Program-made: the position numbers and the translations under genes
Source: JBBSOK01 sp965219125
GTDB lineage: Bacteria; Bacteroidota; Bacteroidia; Flavobacteriales; Flavobacteriaceae
NCBI GenBank assembly: GCA_965219125.1
Contig: CBDCMO010000002.1
Span: forward strand, 1,178,001 to 1,242,000
Direction: 5' to 3'
Length of the DNA: 64,000 nucleotides
Shown: in pieces, positions 50,734-59,929 of the stretch
Layout: every line of letters begins with the position of its first letter
Numbering within the stretch: position 1 is the first letter of the stretch
Notes under the pieces: model-generated
Told to the model about the DNA's origin: nothing
What the model saw: only the letters and a program-made list of their open reading frames with translations
The model's database searches: none

Positions 50734-50899
50734 AATTAGGCTAAAATTCTATTTAACGCTTATACATTAGCAGTAAGGGGAAAACATGCGTTTATATTCC
50801 ACCTTATACCGAAATTTGCAGAAAGATATTAACTTTGGGTTATGAAACTAACCCTTTATCGATTATATACGGTGATTTGCGCTGTATTTTGTCCACGTT

Positions 50900-51211
50900 T
50901 TATATCAAGTTCAGATTTTGGTTTTGCAATTCGACATTAAAGTTGATTTTTGCATTTAATGCTCTAAAAACTTTAAGAATTGTTTCAAATCTTGCGTCGG
51001 TCAGATTGTTCTCAATTTTAGAAATCTGTGCTTTTTTTACGCCAACTAGTTCTCCCAGTTGAGTTTGAGTTAAATTTCGCTCTTTTCTTGCCTCCTTAAT
51101 TGCTTGCCCTATTAAATCTAATCGCAACTCATTCTCATAGGCATCTCTTTCAAGCGTACCTTTTTCACCAAGGTATTTATCTTTTACTTCTTCAAATGGA
51201 TATGTTTTCAT
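50900..51211 (-). CDS. higA: HigA-type antitoxin (XRE helix-turn-helix)
   Basis: A 103-residue protein. About residues 40-95 form an XRE helix-turn-helix: KERNLTQTQLGELVGVKKAQ then ISKIENNLTDARFETILKVF. The N-terminal 35 residues probably contact the toxin. It is encoded directly behind the HigB-like toxin with five bases between, the usual higBA order with the toxin first. The antitoxin neutralises the toxin and represses the shared promoter. It interrupts the glycosyltransferase run. Confidence 0.87.
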   Translation of the reverse strand: MKTYPFEEVKDKYLGEKGTLERDAYENELRLDLIGQAIKEARKERNLTQTQLGELVGVKKAQISKIENNLTDARFETILKVFRALNAKINFNVELQNQNLNLI

Positions 51212-51216
51212 TTCGC

Positions 51217-51555
51217 TTATTTTTTTTCGTTAAAATAGTTTTTCATTATTTCGGTCGCTTTATCAATTTCCCTTTTAGGCGTCTTTTGTGTTTTCTTTAA
51301 AATTCCGTGGGTTGCGACCACAATAGTTACTTTTTTGTCCGTTTTGTCCCAAAAGGCAAAAAGCCTGTATTGTATTTGATTGTATAAAGTTCTGAATTCC
51401 CAAATGTCAGAAGTCAGTTTCTTGAATAGCGTATTATCATTCTTGACTTTTGCTTTATCGATATTGAAAAGGATTTTGGTTCGAGCTTTTTTATCCAGTA
51501 CATCGAGGAATTCAAAAACTTCTTGAAGAAATTCAACTTTAAAATTTTCAGCCAT
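51217..51555 (-). CDS. higB: HigB-type toxin (RelE/ParE superfamily, Gp49-like)
   Basis: A 112-residue basic protein. EFLDVLDKKARTKILFNIDK, LTSDIWEFRTLYNQIQYRLF and TIVVATHGILKKTQKTPKRE match the phage-Gp49/HigB-like family of ribosome-dependent mRNA interferases. The order of helices and the IWEFR/YRLFAFWD beta strands agree with the RelE fold. It starts about 18 bases behind a well-formed promoter. Confidence 0.87.
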   Translation of the reverse strand: MAENFKVEFLQEVFEFLDVLDKKARTKILFNIDKAKVKNDNTLFKKLTSDIWEFRTLYNQIQYRLFAFWDKTDKKVTIVVATHGILKKTQKTPKREIDKATEIMKNYFNEKK

Positions 51556-51561
51556 AAAAGC

Positions 51562-51606
51562 AATTGTTTAAAGCAAATATAAAAGTTTCCTATTTAGTAA
51601 ACAATT
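51562..51606 (-). promoter_or_regulatory. Promoter and candidate operator of higBA
   Basis: On the minus strand TTG (plus-strand 51602-51604), a 20-base spacer and TATATTTG then C (51574-51581) make a consensus Bacteroidetes promoter. A perfect 9-base inverted repeat, AATTGTTTA at 51562-51570 and TAAACAATT at 51598-51606, brackets it. This would be a natural binding site for the XRE antitoxin. Confidence 0.65.
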
Positions 51607-51611
51607 TTATT

Positions 51612-52757
51612 TTATTCGAATTTTTCTTGCATAGAGCACAACATTGCTTCTAGAATACGTTTTGTATTTGCAACGGGATGCACGTGTTTCTCAAAATAGG
51701 TACGGGCATTTTTTGAAAGTTTCTCGGCAAGTTTATCATCTTTTAGAACCAATTTTATTTTTTCAATAAGTTCTTCGTCATTATTAAAATATAAAAGTTC
51801 TACGCCTTCTTGCAGCGTGTTTGGCAATTCAGCAGTAAGCGGTTCGGCTATTATTACTTTGCCTTGTGAAAGATATTCAGCCATTTTCCAAGCGGGTGAG
51901 TTTGCCAAACCTCTTGTATAAATAACAATCTTTGCCGTTTTCATGGCATCTAAATATTCCTCGGGCGCAGTTGGAACATTGGTTAAGGCGTCGCCATAAT
52001 TTTGGTTAGCAATTTTTGATAGAACAAAGCCACCTTTAAATGTATCGGGAAAATGTTGCCTAAGTAACTTTATAATGTGATACCGCTGTTGGTGAATTTG
52101 CCGAACATCAACATCATCTTCGTGCAGAAAACATCGCGTTTGAAAAAGTATAGTATTGGTTGTTGCTTTATTCTCAAAATGTTCAAAACGGGCTAGGCTT
52201 CTATTTTCTTCGGCTTTTTTAATATGGTTTTTAGTAGTTTTATAACTACTCTTTAATCGTGTAACAAAACGGCTGTCTATTTTAAAATTTACGAGAAGAT
52301 TTGAAAGCATCATTCCCCATTTAAATTTCGTTTTTCCTCTTAAATATTCAGATTTTACTCTAAATGATAGACCAAGCGGCAGTATTTTAGTGTCATATTT
52401 ATCATTTAAAACCGTAACAAAGCTACTTTCAAAATTTCGCTTAAAATAGTAATCACAATTGGTTAAAGCGGCTTCAGAAAAATGTTCGGCATGGTCGTAT
52501 AAATCGGTTGCGAAGCTTATTTTTTTGTTTGTTGTATTATCAATTAGTGTATAAATTGAAGTTTTTGGTTGCGGCTTTGTAGATTTTATAATGCCGCCAT
52601 TTTCAGAAACGGTTAACATTCCTATATTTTTCTGAATTGAAAGTTGCACTTTTACTTCAACAAGTCCCATTTTTCCCATTTCAAACAAACCCGTTTGTAA
52701 ATAGGAAGATTGGTTAAATTCTTGTGGAGTGTGGATAATTACGGTGCAGTTTGACAT
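51612..52757 (-). CDS. Glycosyltransferase-like protein (CgeB/GT1-type C-terminal domain)
   Basis: A 381-residue protein. The C-terminal third, KIVIYTRGLANSPAWKMAEY followed by LSQGKVIIAEPL, resembles the spore-protein/CgeB-type Glyco_trans_1_2 domain, in which a late GT-B motif precedes the end. The N-terminal two thirds are less conserved, with repeated basic residues (KTTKNHIKKAEENRSLAR). It is likely a transferase of the locus, but the donor site is weaker than in its neighbours. It shares one base with the gene at 52757. Confidence 0.68.
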   Translation of the reverse strand: MSNCTVIIHTPQEFNQSSYLQTGLFEMGKMGLVEVKVQLSIQKNIGMLTVSENGGIIKSTKPQPKTSIYTLIDNTTNKKISFATDLYDHAEHFSEAALTNCDYYFKRNFESSFVTVLNDKYDTKILPLGLSFRVKSEYLRGKTKFKWGMMLSNLLVNFKIDSRFVTRLKSSYKTTKNHIKKAEENRSLARFEHFENKATTNTILFQTRCFLHEDDVDVRQIHQQRYHIIKLLRQHFPDTFKGGFVLSKIANQNYGDALTNVPTAPEEYLDAMKTAKIVIYTRGLANSPAWKMAEYLSQGKVIIAEPLTAELPNTLQEGVELLYFNNDEELIEKIKLVLKDDKLAEKLSKNARTYFEKHVHPVANTKRILEAMLCSMQEKFE

Positions 52758-53896
52758 TATTTTTCTAGTAAGGCAGAATTAATTGATTGCTCCAAAACAT
52801 TGTAAGTTGCTTGAATACTATATTCCTTTAAAACCTTTTCACGGGCTTGCAAACCAATTTGTTTTGACAACTCCTTATTTTGAAAATAATATAAAATATC
52901 TTTAGAATAATTTTCTGGGTTTGATAATATGCCATTTTCGAGATGCGTAATAACATCTGCCGGACCGCCGGGACAATCTATTCCCGCAACGGGCGTGCCG
53001 CACGCCATTGCTTCAATCATTACCATACCAAAGGTTTCTTTATCGCTTGGCAGCGTAAAAATATCAGCTTCCTGAAAGTATTTTGGAAGTTCGTTATGTT
53101 CTTTATGACCTAAAAAAGTAACGTTATTTTCCAATTGCATTTCGGCAATCACGGTTTTTAATTTTTTATAATATTCTTCTGAACTTGTTGGTCCAATTAT
53201 TTTTAAATGGGCATTTATATAGCCATTGTCTTTTAATAATTTAACTGTTTCAATAGCTAAATGTATTCGTTTCAATTCCACAATTCTACCTACATATAAT
53301 AACTTTTGACTGTCGGTATTCTTTACAATTGGTTTAAAAATGGTACAATCTACACCTAACGGAAATACGCGAATATCAAGATCTTTAAAAAGTTCCATCT
53401 TTTCCATTGTCGCTTTTTGAATATATGTATGTACCAAAATATGGTTGGCATTTTTATAATATTCGCGGTACATAGGAGTATCGGTGTAATGTTGTCCGCC
53501 CAACATTGCGATGTATTGTTTATTATTCTGTAAAATTAGTTTAGATAGTGAAACCGAAAATGGACTGGAATGGCCAGACATATTTATAATGGTAACATCG
53601 GGTACATTCTTTTTATACGCTGCCAATGCTTTTTTTGATGTCTGCTTTTTCCACTTTTTATGGTCGCCGTTTAATTTAAAATCAACGGGATAAAAAGCAT
53701 ATTTAATACTGTTGTGATTAAAGGAATACTGTTTTCGTTTTGGGGTTAAATATTCTATACTACAATCGTAACCCGTTTTATCCGCAAACATCTGCAACGC
53801 TTTTAAGTGCGGCTGACTGTGGTACGTAGCCACACTTTTTTCAACAACGCCGGCTGCTTTTGGGGTGAATGGATGGAGGATGGAAATTGTAGTCAT
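52757..53896 (-). CDS. Family 4 glycosyltransferase (GT-B)
   Basis: A 379-residue enzyme. LHPFTPKAAGVVEKSVATYH opens the protein, the donor half has LLYVGRIVELKRIHLAIETV and SDKETFGMVMIEAMACGTPV then AGIDCPGGPADVI. The pattern ETFGMVMIEAMACG is a strong EX7E match. It is one base short of the methyltransferase at 53898. Confidence 0.9.
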   Translation of the reverse strand: MTTISILHPFTPKAAGVVEKSVATYHSQPHLKALQMFADKTGYDCSIEYLTPKRKQYSFNHNSIKYAFYPVDFKLNGDHKKWKKQTSKKALAAYKKNVPDVTIINMSGHSSPFSVSLSKLILQNNKQYIAMLGGQHYTDTPMYREYYKNANHILVHTYIQKATMEKMELFKDLDIRVFPLGVDCTIFKPIVKNTDSQKLLYVGRIVELKRIHLAIETVKLLKDNGYINAHLKIIGPTSSEEYYKKLKTVIAEMQLENNVTFLGHKEHNELPKYFQEADIFTLPSDKETFGMVMIEAMACGTPVAGIDCPGGPADVITHLENGILSNPENYSKDILYYFQNKELSKQIGLQAREKVLKEYSIQATYNVLEQSINSALLEK

Positions 53897-53897
53897 T

Positions 53898-54692
53898 TTA
53901 ATTCAGCTTTTCAGCAATTAATATTATCGATCTATAATAAAAAGGTGATATTTTGAACTGAATTTTTTTATTGACCTTAATTGGTAAATAAAATAATGAA
54001 TAACTTACCTTAGAATGTCGCTTCAACATCTTCATCAATTTATTAAAACAAGGTCTACCTTTATTGTAAACAATCTTAATTAACTTATTTTTTGAAGTTT
54101 TTAATCTTTTGATATATTCCTTTTTTGAGTAAGGTATTTCTAAGCCATAGGTCCACTCTTTATATTTCTTTGCGTAATGCATCCATAATCTATAATTTAT
54201 TGCGTATTTATGTGGCGCACTGATTATTGTAATTCCTCCTTTTATTAAATAATCAAAATGAAGTTGAAAAAACTGTTGTCTTAATTCGTTCTTAAAATGT
54301 TCCACCGTTCCAAAAGACCAAGAAAGGTTATATTCCTTATCGTTATTTTTAATAAGCTCGAAGGCGTTTCCAAAGATGTAATTTGCTTTAATAGATAACA
54401 ACTCTAATCTTTCTTCAGCTAATTTGAGTGCAGGTTTAGAATAATCTAATAGCGTAATTTCTGCACCTTCAGTTGCTGCCAAAAGACTATGCCAGCCCAT
54501 ACCTGAGCCAATTTCAATTGACTTCACATTTTGCCAACCATCAAATTTTTTATTGACAATTGCAGTATATTCTAACCAATTCTGACTCTTTTTCGTAGTT
54601 TCAATACTTTTTTTTATCGCTGCTATATCTAGAGAATATCCATTATCCCAAATATTATCCCAAACTGAGGCTTCATTCTCTATTTTTTCCAT
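53898..54692 (-). CDS. Class I SAM-dependent methyltransferase
   Basis: A 264-residue protein. SAM motif I is KSIEIGSGMGWHSLLAATEG with ITLLDYSKPALKLAEERLEL behind it. LSWSFGTVEHFKNELRQQFF and the GGITIISAPH strand complete the Methyltransf_11-like fold. The C-terminal region is basic. It overlaps the DUF6625-like gene by 13 bases. Confidence 0.82.
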   Translation of the reverse strand: MEKIENEASVWDNIWDNGYSLDIAAIKKSIETTKKSQNWLEYTAIVNKKFDGWQNVKSIEIGSGMGWHSLLAATEGAEITLLDYSKPALKLAEERLELLSIKANYIFGNAFELIKNNDKEYNLSWSFGTVEHFKNELRQQFFQLHFDYLIKGGITIISAPHKYAINYRLWMHYAKKYKEWTYGLEIPYSKKEYIKRLKTSKNKLIKIVYNKGRPCFNKLMKMLKRHSKVSYSLFYLPIKVNKKIQFKISPFYYRSIILIAEKLN

Positions 54693-55639
54693 TTTAACTC
54701 TTTTTTTAATTTCCTAACAATTCTTTTTTTTAAGCTACGCACCTGTAGTTTGTAGATTCTTTTACTTTCCCGAACTCTAAAACCGTCAAAAATATTTGTA
54801 AAGTCATTTAACCATAATGCTATACTTGAGTGTGTTTTATAATGTATAACATTATAACTTATGTAAAATTTATTTGGGTGAACATTATATTCCACTTCGC
54901 AATATTTTATTGTTTTCTTCCAATTAATAAAATGAAGGTACATTACTTCATTTACAACTTTACCATTTTTAAGCTCTACCATTTCACCATCTTTCCAAAG
55001 CCATTTGTCTAAATAATATTCTTGATGGGAATCTATTCCTCTTTCTTGGTTGCACAATATTTTTTGCCAATAAACTTTTATTATATTGTCTTGAAGCGCG
55101 TCTGTTACAATATTTGAAAAAGTACCTTCACAAAACCGCATCATTTTTTCAGCAGAAAATGATTTTATGTATAATTCATCTTTTTGGTACAGCTTATTTA
55201 AGGTGGGATTATTTTTGAGCAGATTAAAATGACCTGAAATCACTTCTTTTCGAGATGAGATTAAATCATAATTTTCCAATAAATATTCAATTTCTTTAGT
55301 TCTTATATTTCCCCAGATTATATCTATATCGGTAAAGCCCCAAAAATCATATCCTTCAATATATTCTGAGAAAACATCGCCGTAACTTGGTTTTAAATCA
55401 CATAGCTTATATGGCTTTTTAATTGGAATGTTGAAACCTATTTTCTCAGAGAATAAAGTTTCCATTTCAATCAAGCTACTTTTAATAAATTTACAATTAG
55501 ATGGGTATTCATTTGGTATAATACAATCTGTAAAAAAAAGCCAATCAATTGTAGGGTTTGTTTTTATAGACACCAAATGGGCATCAAACCAAACAGGCCA
55601 TTTTCCAAAATAGGGAATTACAAAGACGATACTCTTCAC
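54680..55639 (-). CDS. DUF6625-like glycosyltransferase
   Basis: A 319-residue protein that opens KSIVFVIPYFGKWPVWFDAH and later shows GYDFWGFTDIDIIWGNI, a DxD-type motif in a GT-A-like setting. This pattern matches DUF6625 proteins found in polysaccharide clusters. IDWLFFTDCIIP near the N-terminus is also typical. The start is a GTG at 55639. The enzymatic activity is inferred from the DxD motif and context; the donor is unknown. It overlaps both neighbours. Confidence 0.72.
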   Translation of the reverse strand: MKSIVFVIPYFGKWPVWFDAHLVSIKTNPTIDWLFFTDCIIPNEYPSNCKFIKSSLIEMETLFSEKIGFNIPIKKPYKLCDLKPSYGDVFSEYIEGYDFWGFTDIDIIWGNIRTKEIEYLLENYDLISSRKEVISGHFNLLKNNPTLNKLYQKDELYIKSFSAEKMMRFCEGTFSNIVTDALQDNIIKVYWQKILCNQERGIDSHQEYYLDKWLWKDGEMVELKNGKVVNEVMYLHFINWKKTIKYCEVEYNVHPNKFYISYNVIHYKTHSSIALWLNDFTNIFDGFRVRESKRIYKLQVRSLKKRIVRKLKKELKWKK

Positions 55640-56562
55640 TTCGTTTTAGGTTTAATTGAATAGAAACCTCTTCCAGTTATTAAATTGTATAATAGATAAT
55701 TGATAAACAAGAATGAAGATTTATGATGTGCTTTACTGAAAAAATTGTAATGTCTTAAAAGCAATTTAAAATTTTTTCTTTTAACCAATACTTTATACGT
55801 TTTTCGACCTTGTCTTTTTGCACGCTCTACAATTAGCAAATTATGAGGATGTCTGCTTTGTAATAATTTAGAAAGATAGATTAAAGATTCAGCTTGTTTA
55901 GTGCCTCCACTGGCTGTTTTCTTTGAAATTGAATCGGCACTTTCCCTATAATAGCTTAATGGTAAATAAACAAAACAATATGTTAGTCGCTGTTCAAAAA
56001 GGCGTGAGAAGTACTCAAATTCCTGTGCTTTGTGGAGGTTTTCATCAAAGCGTAAGGTGCCAATTATTGCTCGGCGAACCATTACGTCGTTGGTTATGAC
56101 GGGTTTTTTGCCTAAAATATAATCTATATAAAACTGGTTGCTTTTAAAAGTTTCAATTTTTGGGTTTTCTTTTAATACAATAGCTTTCTCGTTTGTATGG
56201 GTATCTACAACAATATCCGCCTTTTGTGAAATTGCATACCCTACTTTTATTTCAATCTTTTTGGGATGCATAATATCATCACTATCAAACCATTGTATAT
56301 ATAATCCTTTACTTTGTTCAAAACCGTAATTGCGGCAGGCATTGGCACCTTTTGGTTTATTTTTTGGGCGTTTGTAAAATTGAAATCTTTTATCTGCTTT
56401 TATGCGTTCAGTAACTATGTTTTCGGTTTTATCTGTACTGCCATCATCAACTATAATACATTCCCAATTTTTATAGGTCTGCGCCAAAACAGAATTCAAC
56501 GTTTCACCTATTAAATAGGCGCGGTTAAAAGTTGGGATTATAATGGAAACTAATGGGTTCAT
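55636..56562 (-). CDS. Family 2 glycosyltransferase
   Basis: A 308-residue GT-A enzyme. VSIIIPTFNRAYLIGETLNS, VDDGSTDKTENIVTERIK and IQWFDSDDIMHPKKI contain all family 2 donor-site motifs with an intact DSDD. NACRNYGFEQSKG is the usual RN segment. It overlaps the DUF6625-like gene by four bases. Confidence 0.92.
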   Translation of the reverse strand: MNPLVSIIIPTFNRAYLIGETLNSVLAQTYKNWECIIVDDGSTDKTENIVTERIKADKRFQFYKRPKNKPKGANACRNYGFEQSKGLYIQWFDSDDIMHPKKIEIKVGYAISQKADIVVDTHTNEKAIVLKENPKIETFKSNQFYIDYILGKKPVITNDVMVRRAIIGTLRFDENLHKAQEFEYFSRLFEQRLTYCFVYLPLSYYRESADSISKKTASGGTKQAESLIYLSKLLQSRHPHNLLIVERAKRQGRKTYKVLVKRKNFKLLLRHYNFFSKAHHKSSFLFINYLLYNLITGRGFYSIKPKTK

Positions 56563-56586
56563 ATCTATAACTTAGATGCTATTATA

Positions 56587-57525
56587 CTACGTTAGATAGT
56601 TTTTTGCTTTTAATATATTGATACGGCGACTCTCCAGAATTTCAGGTTTTATATTTTTTAATATACGAAGTTCTTTTTTTTGAACGGCAACATTTTCAAA
56701 TTTTAGGCGTAGGGCACTTTTTAGAATATTCTTTTTTTTCTTTTGAATTAATTTGTCCAATCGTAAAATACCATCAACATTAATATTGGCATATTTTAGT
56801 TTAGATTGCCTTTCTAAAGATTTAAGGTATGCCGAAGACCCCCAATTTATTGTAGCTATTATTTTATCTTCCCTGTCATGTCTTAAAAAAGCTTTTGGCA
56901 CTACCCCTATTTTAAAATTATGAAACAAAGCGCGGTGACAATAATTTTCATCTTCGGCATAATGAAAAAATATTGGGTCGAAACCACCAACGGTTTCAAG
57001 TATTTTTTTTGAGAGCAACCAACCTGCTGCATTTATAAATGGCATTTCATAAATAGCTTTTGGTATCTTTTTAAGAAAATAATCTGGATAAAAATCTTCA
57101 TTATTTTGGACTGATACAAAATGGCAGAAATTTTTATCTAATTTGTTTCCCTTTCCATTTAAGTGTATCGGACTAACAATACCATATTGTGGGTTTTCTA
57201 TTTGTACTTTAATTAATTCTGCTATACAACCATCCTGTAAATATGCATCTTGATTTAATAAAAAACAGTGGGTTGCCCCTTTACTTAATGCGTAACTAAT
57301 CCCAACATTATTACCCTGTCCAAAACCTAGGTTTTCTTTTTGTGCGAATATTTGAACGGTAGGATAATTTTTTTTAATATATGCAATTGTTTGATCCGTA
57401 GACTTGTTATCTACAACCACAACTGGATAATCCGTACAACTATCCAAACATTGCTTTATCCAATGCATGGCGTTATAAGTAACAATAATTATATATGTTT
57501 TATCTGAATATTCTTCTTGCAACAC
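56587..57525 (-). CDS. Family 2 glycosyltransferase (rhamnosyltransferase-like)
   Basis: A 312-residue GT-A enzyme. YIIIVTYNAMHWIKQCLDSC, VVVDNKSTDQTI, FAQKENLGFGQGNNVGISYA and FLLNQDAYLQDG follow the pattern of WbbL-like rhamnosyltransferases, with NQD in place of the classical DXD. The start is a GTG or TTG inside the end of the previous gene (26-base overlap), as an in-frame TGA lies just upstream. The donor sugar is inferred only by family. Confidence 0.9.
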   Translation of the reverse strand: MLQEEYSDKTYIIIVTYNAMHWIKQCLDSCTDYPVVVVDNKSTDQTIAYIKKNYPTVQIFAQKENLGFGQGNNVGISYALSKGATHCFLLNQDAYLQDGCIAELIKVQIENPQYGIVSPIHLNGKGNKLDKNFCHFVSVQNNEDFYPDYFLKKIPKAIYEMPFINAAGWLLSKKILETVGGFDPIFFHYAEDENYCHRALFHNFKIGVVPKAFLRHDREDKIIATINWGSSAYLKSLERQSKLKYANINVDGILRLDKLIQKKKKNILKSALRLKFENVAVQKKELRILKNIKPEILESRRINILKAKNYLT

Positions 57526-58402
57526 TTTTCAATTTCTTTTTAAGTTTAGCAAATTTTGAAAACTTTAAAATTAAAGCTTTTCTGTTTTCTTGGTGCAGAA
57601 GTGGCAAAAACTCTTTGTAAAGAATTTTTTTATAAATATCATAATCATTAATAAACGTATTTCTATTTATGTTTGTAGCCTGTTTATCGTGGATTCTGAA
57701 CTTAACGAGTGGTTTATTAATAATACCTATAGAATATTTTTTTAGGATGCGGTAATAAAATACATAATCCAGTATTTGTCTTAGGTTTTCATCAAAGTAG
57801 CCTACATCTTCTACAATTGCTTTTCGAAACATTACCGTTGAAGGTTCACCAATTTTGTTCATTGGGCTTTGTTGAAAATCGTGTCTTGCAAATATAGAGT
57901 TATCAATTATTATTAGTTTGTTGTATTTTTCAAACTGGCTTTGCAAATTTTCATATCTACTAATCCATTTTGTAATTTCTTCGCTTGGTTTTCCCTCGAT
58001 AATAAATTCTCTTTTACAAGCTACTAATCCAAGTGCAGGTTTTTGATTAAAAACAGTAACCATCTCTTCTATACTAGTTGGCAGTAATATATCATCCTGA
58101 AAAAGAAATTTTATAAATTTTCCATTTGCATTTTTAATGCAACTGTTCCAATTTGCACCAATACCCTTCGGTTTATGATTTATTATAGTTACAGGATAAT
58201 TAACTTGATTTTTAAAAAGCTTAACTAATTTTAAAGTATTATCTTTTGAATCATCATCACTTACAATTACTTCAATATTTTTATATGTTTGTGCTTTTAT
58301 AGATGCTAAAGCTTCTTCTAGATATTCTTCGCCATTATAAGTTGGAATGCATATTGAAACTAAAAGATTTTCAATGTCCTTATCCAATTTCTGTTCACAC
58401 AT
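57500..58402 (-). CDS. Family 2 glycosyltransferase
   Basis: A 300-residue enzyme. VSICIPTYNGEEYLEEALAS, VIVSDDDSKDNTLKLVKLFK and FIKFLFQDDILLP give a complete GT-A donor site. SPMNKIGEPSTVMFRKAI is the acceptor-loop region. The C-terminus is basic (KKKLKSVARRIFR). It lies three bases behind the methyltransferase at 58406. Confidence 0.92.
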   Translation of the reverse strand: MCEQKLDKDIENLLVSICIPTYNGEEYLEEALASIKAQTYKNIEVIVSDDDSKDNTLKLVKLFKNQVNYPVTIINHKPKGIGANWNSCIKNANGKFIKFLFQDDILLPTSIEEMVTVFNQKPALGLVACKREFIIEGKPSEEITKWISRYENLQSQFEKYNKLIIIDNSIFARHDFQQSPMNKIGEPSTVMFRKAIVEDVGYFDENLRQILDYVFYYRILKKYSIGIINKPLVKFRIHDKQATNINRNTFINDYDIYKKILYKEFLPLLHQENRKALILKFSKFAKLKKKLKSVARRIFR

Positions 58403-58405
58403 ATT

Positions 58406-59245
58406 TTATTTAGAATTATGAACGAAGTTCTTAAAAATGGCTTTAATAAATCTAAGGGGTGAAAGTATTTTTTGTCCCAATTTATAATCCAAAGTATTTT
58501 TAAATTTATTTACTTGGACATCTTTTCTTGATGGCAGTATAGTAGAACCGTCAAAAATTGAATTTGTATGCTGCAGTAATTTTTTATTGGAGGCAATTGC
58601 TACTAAGAATTCGGGATAACTACTTGTATTTTTTAATTGATTAAAATCTCCAGTATAATAATGAACATTGTTTTGGGGTATCGTATTTATTAAATGAGAA
58701 TTCCCGTTCAAATAATTCTGACTAAATAACTGAAAATATGTAAAATATTGTTGCAGTAAGGCTGAAAATTCTTCTTTATACAATTCCTTTACATGAAATT
58801 GATTTTTATAATTTGGTATATCTGAATAGTACTTTTTATCTGGTGTAGAAATTATTAAAGTCCCGTTTGGTTTAAGTACCCGTATAATTTCCTCCATCAT
58901 TTTTTCGTGCTCATCATGATGCTCTAAAGTTTCGAAGCTTACTACAACATCTACTGTATTTTCTGCTAATGGGATTTTACTGGTAGAGCCTACTAAATAA
59001 GTTAAATTTTCTTTTTTGTATTTTAATTGTGCGTGTTTTACACTTTCGGCATCAATGTCTACGCCATAAACATACTCGGCTTGCTTACTTAAGATATTAC
59101 TGCCATAGCCTTCCCCTGATGCAATATCCAGAACAATTTTATTTATTACATATTCTGAAGCCACTGCATATCTATGCAAATGTAAAATTGAATTAGAATT
59201 AAAAACATTTGACTCTAGCCTTTCACCGGTATTTATTCTTTCCAT
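58406..59245 (-). CDS. Class I SAM-dependent methyltransferase
   Basis: A 279-residue protein. SAM motif I is VLDIASGEGYGSNILSKQAE, followed by VYGVDIDAESVKHAQLKY, VVSFETLEHHDEHEKMMEEI and LKPNGTLIISTPD, a textbook Methyltransf_11 domain in the first 150 residues. The C-terminal 120 residues are unassigned. It probably methylates a glycan residue, possibly the terminal sugar. Located 40 bases behind the CmcI-like gene. Confidence 0.87.
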   Translation of the reverse strand: MERINTGERLESNVFNSNSILHLHRYAVASEYVINKIVLDIASGEGYGSNILSKQAEYVYGVDIDAESVKHAQLKYKKENLTYLVGSTSKIPLAENTVDVVVSFETLEHHDEHEKMMEEIIRVLKPNGTLIISTPDKKYYSDIPNYKNQFHVKELYKEEFSALLQQYFTYFQLFSQNYLNGNSHLINTIPQNNVHYYTGDFNQLKNTSSYPEFLVAIASNKKLLQHTNSIFDGSTILPSRKDVQVNKFKNTLDYKLGQKILSPLRFIKAIFKNFVHNSK

Positions 59246-59285
59246 TTTAGGGATCTTTAAGATAATATACTCAAAGTAATTTTGA

Positions 59286-59924
59286 CTATTTTATTTTTTT
59301 CAAATAACCATTTACGTTGAATGTGGCGTTTTGACCAAACATATCACACCATTTTCTATCTACAATATATTCAGGATGGTTTGGTAAAAACTCACGAATG
59401 GCTTTTAAGGGACCACCATTATATTTTTGTTCTAGACCAAGCTCATTTATAATTCCATCTTCAACTATAAAATAGGAATCCTTATTGACTAAATGATGGA
59501 ATTTATTTAGTATCCCAATTGTGTCTTCGTAAAAATGGGAAGCATCTTCTAATATTAATATTTTTTCAAATTCGTTAGCCAAATTTAGGTCATAACCCTG
59601 CCATCCATCTGTATAAAACTTTATACGTTTATGGTTTTTTACAATAGGATCCACATCATCTAAAATATCTATTGTATGTATTATCCCGTTTCCCATACTC
59701 TCCAAAAGGTCAGCAATATAATAAGCCCCACCACCAATTCTTGTTCCTATTTCTATAACCAAGTCCGGTTTAACTTCTGCTAGTATCATTTGGTACAAAA
59801 CATAATCAAACGGACACCTTATTGCTTTTACACCACGATAAGTAACTTGATGATGTCCTTTATCTATTGTGTTTATAGATATATTTACGGCTTCATCTTT
59901 GTTTGTATTATTTTTTTTAAACAT
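59286..59924 (-). CDS. CmcI/rhamnosyl O-methyltransferase family protein
   Basis: A 212-residue protein. CPFDYVLYQMILAEVKPDLV followed by IEIGTRIGGGAYYIADLLES is the CmcI pattern: SAM motif I in a short Rossmann domain. HTIDILDD and ILILEDASHFYEDTIGILNK supply metal and SAM ligands, with IVEDG near residue 170. The family includes rhamnosyl 3-O-methyltransferases and cephalosporin-type enzymes, so sugar O-methylation fits. Six bases behind Wzt. Confidence 0.84.
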   Translation of the reverse strand: MFKKNNTNKDEAVNISINTIDKGHHQVTYRGVKAIRCPFDYVLYQMILAEVKPDLVIEIGTRIGGGAYYIADLLESMGNGIIHTIDILDDVDPIVKNHKRIKFYTDGWQGYDLNLANEFEKILILEDASHFYEDTIGILNKFHHLVNKDSYFIVEDGIINELGLEQKYNGGPLKAIREFLPNHPEYIVDRKWCDMFGQNATFNVNGYLKKIK

Positions 59925-59929
59925 ATCAA

